Shown here: positions 56,795 through 64,000 of the stretch, piece after piece
Layout: each line of letters starts with the position of its first letter
How positions within the stretch are numbered: the stretch's first letter is position 1
Assembly (NCBI GenBank): GCA_016705365.1
Contig: JADIYI010000008.1
Location: forward strand, 1,860,001 to 1,924,000
Direction: 5' to 3'
DNA from: Gammaproteobacteria bacterium
Lineage (GTDB): Bacteria; Pseudomonadota; Gammaproteobacteria; Pseudomonadales; UBA5518
DNA: 64,000 nucleotides
Position numbers and translations under genes: made by a program
The notes under the pieces: model-generated
Databases searched by the model: none
What the model saw: only the letters and a program-made list of their open reading frames with translations
Told to the model about the DNA's origin: nothing

Positions 56795-58966
56795 TCAGAA
56801 CCGCAGGCGGGCGGTCAGGTAGACGCTGCGTCCCTCGAGCGGGAAATCGTCCGGTATCAGGGAACCGCCCGGCACGGCCTCGGTGGGGCTGGGCTCGCTG
56901 GCGTTCTGGTCGAAGAGGTTGCGCACGCGCAGGCCGAGGTCGAGCCGCTCCATGAGGTTCCTGCGTTCCAGGTTGAGGTTCACCAGGGTGAAATCGTCGA
57001 TGTCATCACGCGGATCCGCGGGTTCGCGATTGCGCTGCGCGACCCAGTGCAGCTCGCCGGTGAGTGACCAGTTCTGGCGCAAGCGCCAGTCGGCGCGCAG
57101 GTACGCCTGTTGCTCCGGTGCGCGCGCGGCATCCTCGTTCAGCGTGGCATCTTCCGATTTCTGGAACGCATAATTGGCGATCACGCGCAGGTTCTCGCGC
57201 GGCTTCCATTCGGTCTCGAGCTCGAAGCCGCTGCCTTCCTGTTGCCCGACGTTCTGCGCGACCTGTGCACCGTTGGCGCCCGGCACGAACTTGATCAGGT
57301 CATCGATATCGTAATAGAACACGTTGAAACCGAAACGCAGATCGAAGCTGGCGCGATAATCGAGCGCGAGTTCGTAGGTGTTGGAGATCTCGGGGTCGAG
57401 ATCGGGATTGCCGAGCGCGACCGGGTTGTTGATCACGAACAGTTCCGCGAAGGAGGGCGCGCGGAACGCGCGTCCGTAGAGCAGCTTGGTGGTCAGGTCG
57501 GTGCCGGTATCCCAGACCAGCGCGAGCCGTGGATTCACGGTCGAGCCGAAATCGGAATAGTCGTCGTAGCGCACGCCCGCGGTCAGGTTCCAGTCGTTGG
57601 CGATCTGCCATTGGTCCTGCAGCGAGGCGTACCAGACATCGCGGTCCTGGTCCTCGATGAATACATAGGGCGTATTGCTGACGTTGCTCAGGGTGCCATC
57701 GACCACGCACAGCGCCAGCGTGCAGCTGCGGTTGGGCACGTCCAGCACGCCCAGCCCGAAGTTCTTGGTTTCGCGACCGGATTCCTGCTGCTGGTTGTAG
57801 CCGGCCGCCACGCGGATGTTGTGCTTTTCCAGCGCGTTCCAGTTGAGGATGGCGTCGAGCCGGGTGTGTTCCTCGTAGAACTCGGGGTTGCCGATATAAC
57901 CGTCGCTGAACCGGACCAGCGAGAACTGGCTGATGTTCAGGTTGCCATCGTCGCCGATCGGCAGCACCGCGCCGGCCGGAAACAGCGTCTGCTCGGTCTT
58001 GATGTTGATGTCCATGTACGCGGCGCGCAGTTCGAGCGTGGTGTCGGGGGCAAGATCGGGTATCAGGTAGCTGAGGTCGAACAGGTAATTGTCGCCGTCC
58101 GCGCCACCCTTGGGGTCGAGTGCCAGTGCCAGCCCCGGTCCGACGCCGGTGTTGTCCTGGCGCCAGTTCCAGGCGCGCAGTTGCAGGTCGCGGTACTTCA
58201 GGTCGAGACGCAGGTCGATGGCCTCGGGGTTGCCGGTTTCCAGCGGTCCCGGTGCGCGCGATACAGGCGCGAAAAATCCCGCGGCCACCGCATCGAACAC
58301 CGATTGGGCGTCGGAGCCGACGCGCCGCCGGTCGTCGCCATCGGTGCTGAGCGCCTGGAGCGAGAATGCGACTTCGAGTTCACCCCACTGGGTGCCGTTC
58401 AGCAGCCAGCCCTCGGTGGTATCGAAGGAGCCCGCACGCACGCCAAACTCGGTGCCGTCGATCTGGTCGGCGCTCTTGGTGATCACGTTGATCACGCCGG
58501 CCAGCGCGTCGGCACCGTAAACCGCCGAACCCGGACCACGAATCACCTCGATGCGCGCGATATCGCGCACCGGGAAGCTCGAGCGCCCGCCGCGGTCGCC
58601 GAAATGCGCGTTGGTCAACGGCACACCGTTCACCAGCATCAGCACCTGGGGGTTCTTGTCGGTGTAGATTCCGCGGATCGAATAGATCGGGGAAAGATAA
58701 GTGCTGGACAGCGAAACGTGGACGCCGGGCACGGTTTCGAGCACTTCCTCCAGGGTGCTCGCGCCAAGGGTTTCGATGTCCTCGGCGGTGATGACCGAGG
58801 CGACGGCCGGCGCCTTGGCGATCAATTGCTTCTGGCCGGTGGCGATACTGACGAACTCTTCCTCGCCGAAGGACAGCAGCAAATCTTCTTCGGAGGAAGC
58901 CGCCAGGCAATTGGCGCTGCAGGCGATGGCCATCGCGAGAGAAGCAACGGGAAGATGTCTGCTCAT
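56795..58966 (-). CDS. TonB-dependent outer-membrane receptor
   Basis: This 723-residue protein has a signal peptide (residues 1-23, MAIACSANCLAA core), a plug domain (about 40-165) and a C-terminal beta-barrel ending in SVYLTARLRF, with the terminal Phe of outer-membrane proteins. The plug carries SVITAEDIETLGASTLEEVL, YSIRGIYTDKNPQVLMLVNG and RIEVIRGPGSAVYGADALAG, standard for TonB receptors. The N-terminal SFGEEEFVSIATGQKQLIAK acts as the TonB box region. Substrate is unknown; the operon with a binding protein and kinase suggests ligand-sensing import. It is the first gene of the five-gene operon, with an 87-base gap to the upstream enzyme gene. Confidence 0.95.
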   Translation of the reverse strand: MSRHLPVASLAMAIACSANCLAASSEEDLLLSFGEEEFVSIATGQKQLIAKAPAVASVITAEDIETLGASTLEEVLETVPGVHVSLSSTYLSPIYSIRGIYTDKNPQVLMLVNGVPLTNAHFGDRGGRSSFPVRDIARIEVIRGPGSAVYGADALAGVINVITKSADQIDGTEFGVRAGSFDTTEGWLLNGTQWGELEVAFSLQALSTDGDDRRRVGSDAQSVFDAVAAGFFAPVSRAPGPLETGNPEAIDLRLDLKYRDLQLRAWNWRQDNTGVGPGLALALDPKGGADGDNYLFDLSYLIPDLAPDTTLELRAAYMDINIKTEQTLFPAGAVLPIGDDGNLNISQFSLVRFSDGYIGNPEFYEEHTRLDAILNWNALEKHNIRVAAGYNQQQESGRETKNFGLGVLDVPNRSCTLALCVVDGTLSNVSNTPYVFIEDQDRDVWYASLQDQWQIANDWNLTAGVRYDDYSDFGSTVNPRLALVWDTGTDLTTKLLYGRAFRAPSFAELFVINNPVALGNPDLDPEISNTYELALDYRASFDLRFGFNVFYYDIDDLIKFVPGANGAQVAQNVGQQEGSGFELETEWKPRENLRVIANYAFQKSEDATLNEDAARAPEQQAYLRADWRLRQNWSLTGELHWVAQRNREPADPRDDIDDFTLVNLNLERRNLMERLDLGLRVRNLFDQNASEPSPTEAVPGGSLIPDDFPLEGRSVYLTARLRF

Positions 58967-59053
58967 TTCATTGGTTCCGCTGACGGGGTCGTTCCGGTCG
59001 TCCCGGTGAGTCGCGCCAGTCGCCTCGACCCGGGGCCGGACATGCAGCCCGCA

Positions 59054-60910
59054 TTACATGTCCTGCAATACCTGTATTCTCCTGCCGATAGGGGGTGTTT
59101 CCCGGGCGTCGATGCGCACATCGAGCAGCGTGGGGGTGCGCTGCTGGCAGATGGCCGGAATGTTGAGATTCAGCAGGTCCTGCGGTGTCTGGATCAGATA
59201 CGCACGGATGCCCATCGACTCGGCCAGGCGGCGGAAATCGACCTGCGGCAGGGTACAACCGATCTCTTCGGCTCCCCCCAGTCGCTGACCGTGCGCGACC
59301 ATGCCGAGCCTGGCGTCGTTCAGCACGATGAAAACGACCGGCAGCCCGAGTTGCTGGGCGACTGTGATTTCCTGTCCGCTCATCAGCATGCTGCCGTCAC
59401 CGGTGATGCAGACCACCGGGTCGCCGGGGCTTGCCAGCGCGGTGCCCACCGCGTTGCCGATCGCCCAGCCCATCGGTGCGAACTCGAACCCGGCCTGGAA
59501 CAGCCCCCCGCGCGAGCTGCGCCGGCCGCGATCGCCACGCTCCTTGTTGCGCCGTTCCAGGACGCGACGGTCGAAGGGATGCAGATAATGGGTGCTCCAG
59601 GCGAAACTGTTGCCGGCGTCGGCCAGATAGCGGGTGTTGGGCGGAAACAGCTGGGTGAGCTTGGTCATCAGCCACTGCGGCTTGATCGGGCAGGAGGTAT
59701 CCAGGCATTTCTCGAAATCGGAGACCTCGAACGGCAGGATCGAGGTGGCGTTGTTGGCGCTGGCGGTGACAACCACGCTGTCCTCCGCGCCCTGGCGGTC
59801 GAGGCTGCCCACATGACGCCCGTGCCTGCCGAGCTCCGCCACCAGGGTCTCGAAGATGGTGTCGATGCTGCCGCGTACATGCAGGCGGGCCATCGGCGAA
59901 CGAGTCAGGTTGCCCTCGTTGGAGTCGACGTGCACCAGCTGGCCGGTGAGCAGTGTTTCGCGGTCCCAATTGTTGCTGCCCCACTCGCTCAGCATGTTGC
60001 CGACTGTGACCACCAGGTCCACCTTGGGGTCGCGCAGGGCCTGGTCGGCGCTTTCGTGACCCGCAAAGGAACACACGCCGCGGTAGCTCGGGTGGAACGG
60101 ACTGATCAGGCCCTTGCCGTCGGGTGTGGTGACGACCAGCGCATTCAGGGTCATTGCGGCGCGCAGGATCAGCCCGGCCGCTTCCTGGCAACCATTGCCG
60201 AGCACGAACACCGTCTGGCGGCTACCGAGCAGCAGGTCGAGGAAGGCATCGATCGCGGTCTCGTCCTTCCAGGCCGGGCGGGTGAGCAGGGTGGACAGGT
60301 TGTAGCTGGGCTCGGTGTTCGCGAATGCCGCCCGCTGGACATCGATCGGGATGCTGATATGCGCCGGGCCGCTCGAGTTGAAGGCGGTCATGATCGCGGA
60401 GGCGAGCTTGTGCTCGAGCTGATCGATATGGCTGATCAGGGTGTTGTAATGGGTGCAGTGCTGGAACATGCCGACCGTGTTGATCGCGGTATCGCTCGAT
60501 TCCTGCAGTGCCTTGCGCCCGAAATGGCTGAGTGCGGTCTGCGGCGTGATCACCAGCATCGGTATCTGGTTTTCGTAGGCCGAGGCCACGCCGGTGATCA
60601 GGTTGGTTGCACCAGGGCCGGTGGTGGAGCAGCACACCCCCAGGCGCCCGGTATTTCTCGCGTATCCTTCGGCCATGAACGCCGCGCCGGTTTCGTGGCG
60701 TGCCACCACGGCGCGGATGCTGTTGCGGCGCTCGCTGCGGGCGAGCGCGTTGTAGAACGGTTCGATCGCCCCACCCGGGATCCCGAACACATACTCGACA
60801 CCGAGTTGTTCGAGGTAACCAAGTATCAAATCGCCGCCCTCGAAAGGGCTCGGGACCAGGACGGACTCGGATTGACGCGGGTAGCGCAGCGGATGGATCT
60901 GGGCGCTCAA
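59054..60910 (-). CDS. ThDP-dependent acetolactate-synthase-like enzyme
   Basis: This 618-residue enzyme has the three-domain ThDP fold. The N-terminal PYR domain shows GGDLILGYLEQLGVEYVFGI and the catalytic Glu in ARHETGAAFMAEGYAR. The middle domain carries VDSNEGNLTRSP. The ThDP-binding motif of the C-terminal PP domain is GDGSMLMSGQEITVAQQLG with N in VFIVLNDARLG. The start is a TTG at 60910 with AAGGAG eight bases upstream; the nearest ATG is far inside. Substrate may be pyruvate or an acyl-CoA/2-keto acid, as in AHAS, glyoxylate carboligase or related decarboxylases. No small regulatory subunit gene is nearby, which speaks against a biosynthetic AHAS. Confidence 0.9.
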   Translation of the reverse strand: MSAQIHPLRYPRQSESVLVPSPFEGGDLILGYLEQLGVEYVFGIPGGAIEPFYNALARSERRNSIRAVVARHETGAAFMAEGYARNTGRLGVCCSTTGPGATNLITGVASAYENQIPMLVITPQTALSHFGRKALQESSDTAINTVGMFQHCTHYNTLISHIDQLEHKLASAIMTAFNSSGPAHISIPIDVQRAAFANTEPSYNLSTLLTRPAWKDETAIDAFLDLLLGSRQTVFVLGNGCQEAAGLILRAAMTLNALVVTTPDGKGLISPFHPSYRGVCSFAGHESADQALRDPKVDLVVTVGNMLSEWGSNNWDRETLLTGQLVHVDSNEGNLTRSPMARLHVRGSIDTIFETLVAELGRHGRHVGSLDRQGAEDSVVVTASANNATSILPFEVSDFEKCLDTSCPIKPQWLMTKLTQLFPPNTRYLADAGNSFAWSTHYLHPFDRRVLERRNKERGDRGRRSSRGGLFQAGFEFAPMGWAIGNAVGTALASPGDPVVCITGDGSMLMSGQEITVAQQLGLPVVFIVLNDARLGMVAHGQRLGGAEEIGCTLPQVDFRRLAESMGIRAYLIQTPQDLLNLNIPAICQQRTPTLLDVRIDARETPPIGRRIQVLQDM

Positions 60911-60999
60911 GGGCGGGACTCCTTATTGCTTTGCGTGACTTTCCATGGCGCAACCCTGCCCGCGAGGACTCCGCGCCGCATTCTCACGTAGTACCTCAG

Positions 61000-61019
61000 T
61001 ATAGATGCCTAAATCTATA
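61000..61019. promoter_or_regulatory. Perfect 7-6-7 inverted repeat in the divergent promoter region
   Basis: TATAGAT at 61000-61006 is the reverse complement of ATCTATA at 61013-61019, with spacer GCCTAA. It lies 90 bases from the TTG start of the ThDP enzyme and 160 from the EthD gene. It overlaps a TATAAT (61016-61021, plus strand) and a TATACT (60998-61003, minus strand), both -10-like. An AT-rich operator of this form suits a dimeric TetR-, MarR- or LysR-type regulator controlling both transcripts. The regulator is not in the window. Confidence 0.6.
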
Positions 61020-61178
61020 ATGCAGGGGGAATTTTGCTGAAACTCCAGCGTCTGCCCCAAGCGCAGGGCATGATGCGTATATTGCAGTTTGGCAACAATG
61101 AAGGGGTGGCGGCTTCGCAGCACGCGTTACCGGTGTCATGATACCGCTCCACTCTTTGACTGCCGCTGGAGGCTATTC

Positions 61179-61883
61179 ATGGAAAAAATGATATTCCCGT
61201 TGTGGAAGCGCTCCGATGATGGTTCTGAGGCCTTCCGCGAGCGCCTGCTCGGTCCGGTCGCCCAGGGACTGCTGCAGGCCGGAGCGCGCCGCCTGCGGAT
61301 CAGCGTGGTCGATGCCGCTGTGGCGCCGGCGGCCAGCCTGCGCCAGCAGAACAGCGGACCGGCGATGGACGCGATGCTCTCGGTATGGGTGGACAGCGCG
61401 GTGTGGCGCGAGCGCTACCTGGCGGTGTTCCGCGAGCAGGTGGGCCGTTACAGCGCCTACCTCGTGTGCGAATCGGAGCCGATCGTGGCCGATGCGAGGT
61501 TGCCGGGCGACGGCGAGCGGCTCGAGGGCATGTGCCAGGTGGTGTTTCTGCAGAAACCCCCGCGCCTGAGCTACGCGGACTGGATCACGATATGGCAGGG
61601 CAGCCATACCCGGGTTGCGATCGATACACAATCGACCTTCGGTTACCGGCAGAATGTCGTGGTGCGCGCACTCAGCTATGCCGCTCCCCACTACGATGCA
61701 ATCATCGAGGAAAATTTTCCGGTGGCCGCGATGAGTTCCCCGCATGCCTTCTATGCCGCCGGGGATGACGACTCGAAATACGCGGCCAACCTCAAGGCCA
61801 TGGTCGACAGCTGCCAGCGCTTTATCGATTTCGACAAGATCGATGTGGTGCCGACCAGCGAATACAACTGGAGGGGGAGATAG
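61179..61883 (+). CDS. EthD-domain protein
   Basis: This 234-residue protein has the EthD/dimeric alpha-beta barrel pattern in two half-domains. The signature is in RLSYADWITIWQGSHTRVAI (residues 127-146), where LxxxxFxxxWxxxHxxL is recognisable. The start MEKMIFPLWKRSDDGSEAFR is conserved in the group. EthD proteins are small partners or heme/polyketide-handling proteins; no reaction is established. GGAGG lies 7 bases before the ATG at 61179. It is followed after four bases by an esterase gene and then an SDR, so the three make an operon divergent from the ThDP enzyme. Confidence 0.82.
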   Translation: MEKMIFPLWKRSDDGSEAFRERLLGPVAQGLLQAGARRLRISVVDAAVAPAASLRQQNSGPAMDAMLSVWVDSAVWRERYLAVFREQVGRYSAYLVCESEPIVADARLPGDGERLEGMCQVVFLQKPPRLSYADWITIWQGSHTRVAIDTQSTFGYRQNVVVRALSYAAPHYDAIIEENFPVAAMSSPHAFYAAGDDDSKYAANLKAMVDSCQRFIDFDKIDVVPTSEYNWRGR

Positions 61884-61887
61884 ATCG

Positions 61888-62817
61888 ATGCCGCTGCATC
61901 CGCAGGTTTTGCCGATGATCGAACTGCTCAACGAGTCCATGGCCGGCATTTCGGGTTCCGGGGCGATGGAAATCTCGACCATGCGCGAGGTGCCGCTGGC
62001 ACCGCTGGCGGAGAATCCCACGGCGGTCGGTGATGTGGAGAACCGGCGCATACCCGGGCCGGGAGGCGAGATACCGATACGGATCTACACACCGGAGGCG
62101 TCGGGGCCGCTGCCGCTGGTGATGTTCTTTCACGGCGGTGGATTCGTGCTGTGCAGCCTCGAGACGCACGATGAGTTGTGCCGTGCGCTGTGCCGTGATA
62201 CCGCGGCGGTGGTGGTTTCGGTCGATTACCGGCTGGCGCCGGAGGCGCGCTACCCGGCTGCGGCGGACGATTGTTATGCGGCACTCGAGTGGTGCGCCGC
62301 GCATGCGGCGGAACTCGGTGCCGATGGCACGCGAATCGCCGTGGCCGGGGACAGTGCGGGTGGTAACCTGGCGGCGGTCACCGCGTTGCGCGCGCGCGAT
62401 CTCGGCGGGCCGGCGCTCAGGCACCAGACGCTCATCTACCCGGCAACCAGTTGTGCCTTCGATACGCCGTCCTATCGCGACAACGCCGAGGGCTATTTCC
62501 TGACTGCCGACGCGATGCGCTGGTTCTGGTCGCATTATCTCGGTGACATGGAGCAGGGCCGTGATCCCTATGCCTGCCCGGAAAATGCTGCGAGCCTGGC
62601 GGGGTTGCCGTCCGCAACCGTGATCACCGCCGAGTACGACCCCTTGCGCGACGAGGCGGAAGTCTATGCCGGGCGGCTGCGTGCGGCGGGCGTTGAAGTG
62701 AGGCTGCAGCGTTACTTGGGCATGATCCACGGCTTTGTCTCGATGGCCGATGTCTTCGACGACGGGCGCGCCGCGCAATTGCTGGTTGCCGGGGAACTGC
62801 GCGCCGCGTTCGGCTGA
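61888..62817 (+). CDS. Hormone-sensitive-lipase-family esterase
   Basis: This 309-residue alpha/beta hydrolase belongs to the HSL (family IV) esterases. The oxyanion motif is MFFHGGGFVLCS near residue 80, and the nucleophile Ser is in VAGDSAGGNLAAV. The catalytic Asp is in TAEYDPLRDEAEVYA, and the His in YLGMIHGFVSMADVF. YRLAPEARYPAAADDCYAAL is the conserved segment after the oxyanion loop. GGAGGGGGA directly precedes the ATG at 61888. Family IV esterases hydrolyse short acyl esters, including steroid esters in some catabolic operons. It lies between the EthD gene and a 3-alpha-HSD-like gene. Confidence 0.94.
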   Translation: MPLHPQVLPMIELLNESMAGISGSGAMEISTMREVPLAPLAENPTAVGDVENRRIPGPGGEIPIRIYTPEASGPLPLVMFFHGGGFVLCSLETHDELCRALCRDTAAVVVSVDYRLAPEARYPAAADDCYAALEWCAAHAAELGADGTRIAVAGDSAGGNLAAVTALRARDLGGPALRHQTLIYPATSCAFDTPSYRDNAEGYFLTADAMRWFWSHYLGDMEQGRDPYACPENAASLAGLPSATVITAEYDPLRDEAEVYAGRLRAAGVEVRLQRYLGMIHGFVSMADVFDDGRAAQLLVAGELRAAFG

Positions 62818-62846
62818 TTCACCATATCCTGAGCGGGAGAGAATTC

Positions 62847-63608
62847 ATGGCTGTATTTGCAATGACCGGTGGTGCCACGGGAATTGGCGCCGCGATCAGG
62901 GACCGGATCCAGGCGCGCGGCGATCGCATGATCGTGGCGGATATCCGTGATGCCGAGGTGGTTGCTGATCTTGGCACCGCCGAGGGGCGCCGGGCCGCGG
63001 TGGCTGGCATTCGCGCCGCCGCGCCGGAGGGGCTCGATGGCTTTGTGGCGTGTGCCGGGCTCGGCCCCAATGTCGACCCGCCGTCACGGGTGGCGCGGGT
63101 CAACTACTTCGGTGCGGTCGAGGTGATCGAAGGTCTGCGCGATGCACTGGCGGCGCGTGCGGCCTCGGTCGTCGTGATTTCGTCGAATTCCGCGCCCATG
63201 AGTGCCGATGCGGCATTTGTCGATCTGCTGCTGGCGGGTGACGAGGAGGGCGCTGCCGTGCATGTCGACAAATGCGACGGCCAGGTGGCCTATGCCGGCT
63301 CGAAAATGGGCGTGGCGCGCTGGGTGCGTGGCAACGCGCCGGCCTGGGCGAAGGAGGGCGTACGGCTGAATGCGGTGGCGCCGGGTATCGTGAATACCGC
63401 GCTGAGCACCGGGGTGGCGGCCGACCAGCGCTACGGCGCCGCGATGCAGGCGTTCGCGGCCACGGTGCCGGTCGGGTACATCGGCGAGCCGTGCGACGTC
63501 GCCGCCGCGGTGGACTTTCTGCTCGGGGCGGAATCCCGGTTTGTCTGCGGTTCGATCCTTTTTGTCGATGGAGGTCATGACGCGCTGCTGCGCCCCGCGC
63601 AATTCTGA
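62847..63608 (+). CDS. hsdA: 3-alpha-hydroxysteroid dehydrogenase/carbonyl reductase-like SDR
   Basis: This 253-residue SDR is very like the 3-alpha-HSD/carbonyl reductase of Comamonas testosteroni, which interconverts 3-alpha-hydroxy and 3-keto steroids. Shared features are the start MTGGATGIGAAIRDRI, ADIRDAEVVADLGTAEGRR (residues 30-48), CAGLGPN in place of NNAG, and RVNYFGAVEVIEGL. The catalytic Ser is in VVVISSNSAP and the Tyr-Lys pair in VAYAGSKMGVARWV. The C-terminus DGGHDALLRPAQF matches the reference (RPTQF) closely. An inserted loop of about 28 residues before Tyr is also a feature of that enzyme. GGGAGAG lies upstream of the ATG. It is the last gene of the operon. Confidence 0.9.
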   Translation: MAVFAMTGGATGIGAAIRDRIQARGDRMIVADIRDAEVVADLGTAEGRRAAVAGIRAAAPEGLDGFVACAGLGPNVDPPSRVARVNYFGAVEVIEGLRDALAARAASVVVISSNSAPMSADAAFVDLLLAGDEEGAAVHVDKCDGQVAYAGSKMGVARWVRGNAPAWAKEGVRLNAVAPGIVNTALSTGVAADQRYGAAMQAFAATVPVGYIGEPCDVAAAVDFLLGAESRFVCGSILFVDGGHDALLRPAQF

Positions 63609-63716
63609 GCCTTCGTGCATCGCTGCACGGCCGCCGGGCGACGGGAGGACGCTTGCGCGGCGTGCGGTCGAGCGCGGCTCCGGGCCCGCCGCGAATGATT
63701 TGCAGGCCAGCGATTG

Positions 63717-64000
63717 TTAGCGCGATGTGGCCGGTCGCGCGTAACGGTTGTTGATCCACGGTTTCATTTCGGCCACGGCCGCATCGTGGACCTCGCGCAC
63801 CCTGACCTGGATTCCGGCATCCACCCGCCGCGAGATCATGGTGACGGGGAACAGGAAATTCGCCGAGGATCCGAGCTGCAGCGCGCGGCTGCGTCCCTCG
63901 TCGTCGCGGTAGATCACCCAGTGCATATCGAGTTCGTGCGCCAGCAGATCGCCCATCACGACGCCCATCGCCTGGAGTTCCGCGGTCTGGCCGGGGCCGA
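63717..64000 (-). CDS. C-terminal part of a hypothetical protein, start beyond window
   Basis: The last gene runs off the right edge on the minus strand. The visible 94 residues include MGVVMGDLLAHELDMHWVIY (no clear domain boundary), then DDEGRSRALQLGSSANFLFP and MISRRVDAGIQVRVREVHDA. The DELDMHWVIYRDDEG-type pattern reminds me of DUF3806, but I cannot confirm it. No membrane segment is visible in this part. It converges with the 3-alpha-HSD gene; the 108 bases between them show no feature. Confidence 0.65.
   Translation of the reverse strand, partial: GPGQTAELQAMGVVMGDLLAHELDMHWVIYRDDEGRSRALQLGSSANFLFPVTMISRRVDAGIQVRVREVHDAAVAEMKPWINNRYARPATSR

Noticed and set aside
57110..60991. Plus-strand open frame of 1293 codons over the TonB receptor and ThDP enzyme genes
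   Set aside because: It runs through two convincing minus-strand genes and the gap between them. The translation is His/Gln/Gly-rich without domains.
1..64000. tRNA, rRNA, CRISPR, integrase or IS elements
   Set aside because: No cloverleaf-like tRNA, spaced direct repeats, transposase or integrase motif was seen on either strand. A covariance-model search could still find small RNAs.

Overview
The window is high-GC proteobacterial DNA, densely packed with genes that often overlap by 4-11 bases, and it carries no rRNA, tRNA, CRISPR array or insertion sequence that I could find. A ccoNOQP-GHIS cluster, the pepA-holC-(small ORF)-valS block, trhP, bolA, ppk/ppx, truD and a TM2 protein all point to a gammaproteobacterium. 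A meta-cleavage hydrolase/hydratase/acetaldehyde dehydrogenase/aldolase set and a 3-alpha-hydroxysteroid dehydrogenase-like SDR point to an aerobic steroid or aromatic degrader. A relative of Halieaceae, Spongiibacteraceae or Nevskiales would fit, but genus cannot be read from the sequence.

Layout. 1-8125 (minus): the complete cbb3 cytochrome oxidase operon with its assembly genes, ending in a partial TauE/SafE gene. 8406-13992 (minus): valS, a small ORF, holC, pepA and an RDD membrane protein. 14173-16225 (plus): an OmpR-type two-component system, facing a protein with a repeated Asp-Thr-Ser tail. 17054-21737 (plus): an AraC regulator, a frameshifted thiolase and a FadB/FadJ-like fusion enzyme. 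21848-25336: two thioredoxin-like proteins, trhP and bolA. 25398-31174: divergent ppk and ppx around a good PHO box, with ppx leading into a PLP dehydratase and truD. 31254-35873: a SnoaL-like protein, an exported thioredoxin-like protein, a Pat-type acyl-CoA synthetase/acetyltransferase, a TM2 protein and a remnant SDR.

35911-39673 (plus) is the lower meta-cleavage pathway, which converts a ring-fission product to pyruvate and an acyl-CoA. 39790-43112 is a compositionally different, visibly lower-GC stretch with an epimerase, a DUF1214-like protein and a sulfotransferase; it looks acquired. 43280-49524 holds an FMN-dependent hydroxyacid dehydrogenase, two SDRs, uppP, and a lipoprotein/M48 protease pair.

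49568-58966 (minus) is the most unusual part. It is a tight five-gene operon made of a TonB-dependent receptor, two citrate-synthase-fold proteins that both lack the usual active-site histidine, a periplasmic binding protein, and a 1531-residue hybrid kinase carrying HisKA, HATPase, two receivers, HPt, a third receiver, GGDEF and EAL in one chain. It reads as an uptake and sensing system that feeds c-di-GMP turnover. The window ends with a ThDP-dependent acetolactate-synthase-like enzyme divergent from an EthD/esterase/3-alpha-HSD operon. A perfect 7-6-7 inverted repeat lies between them.
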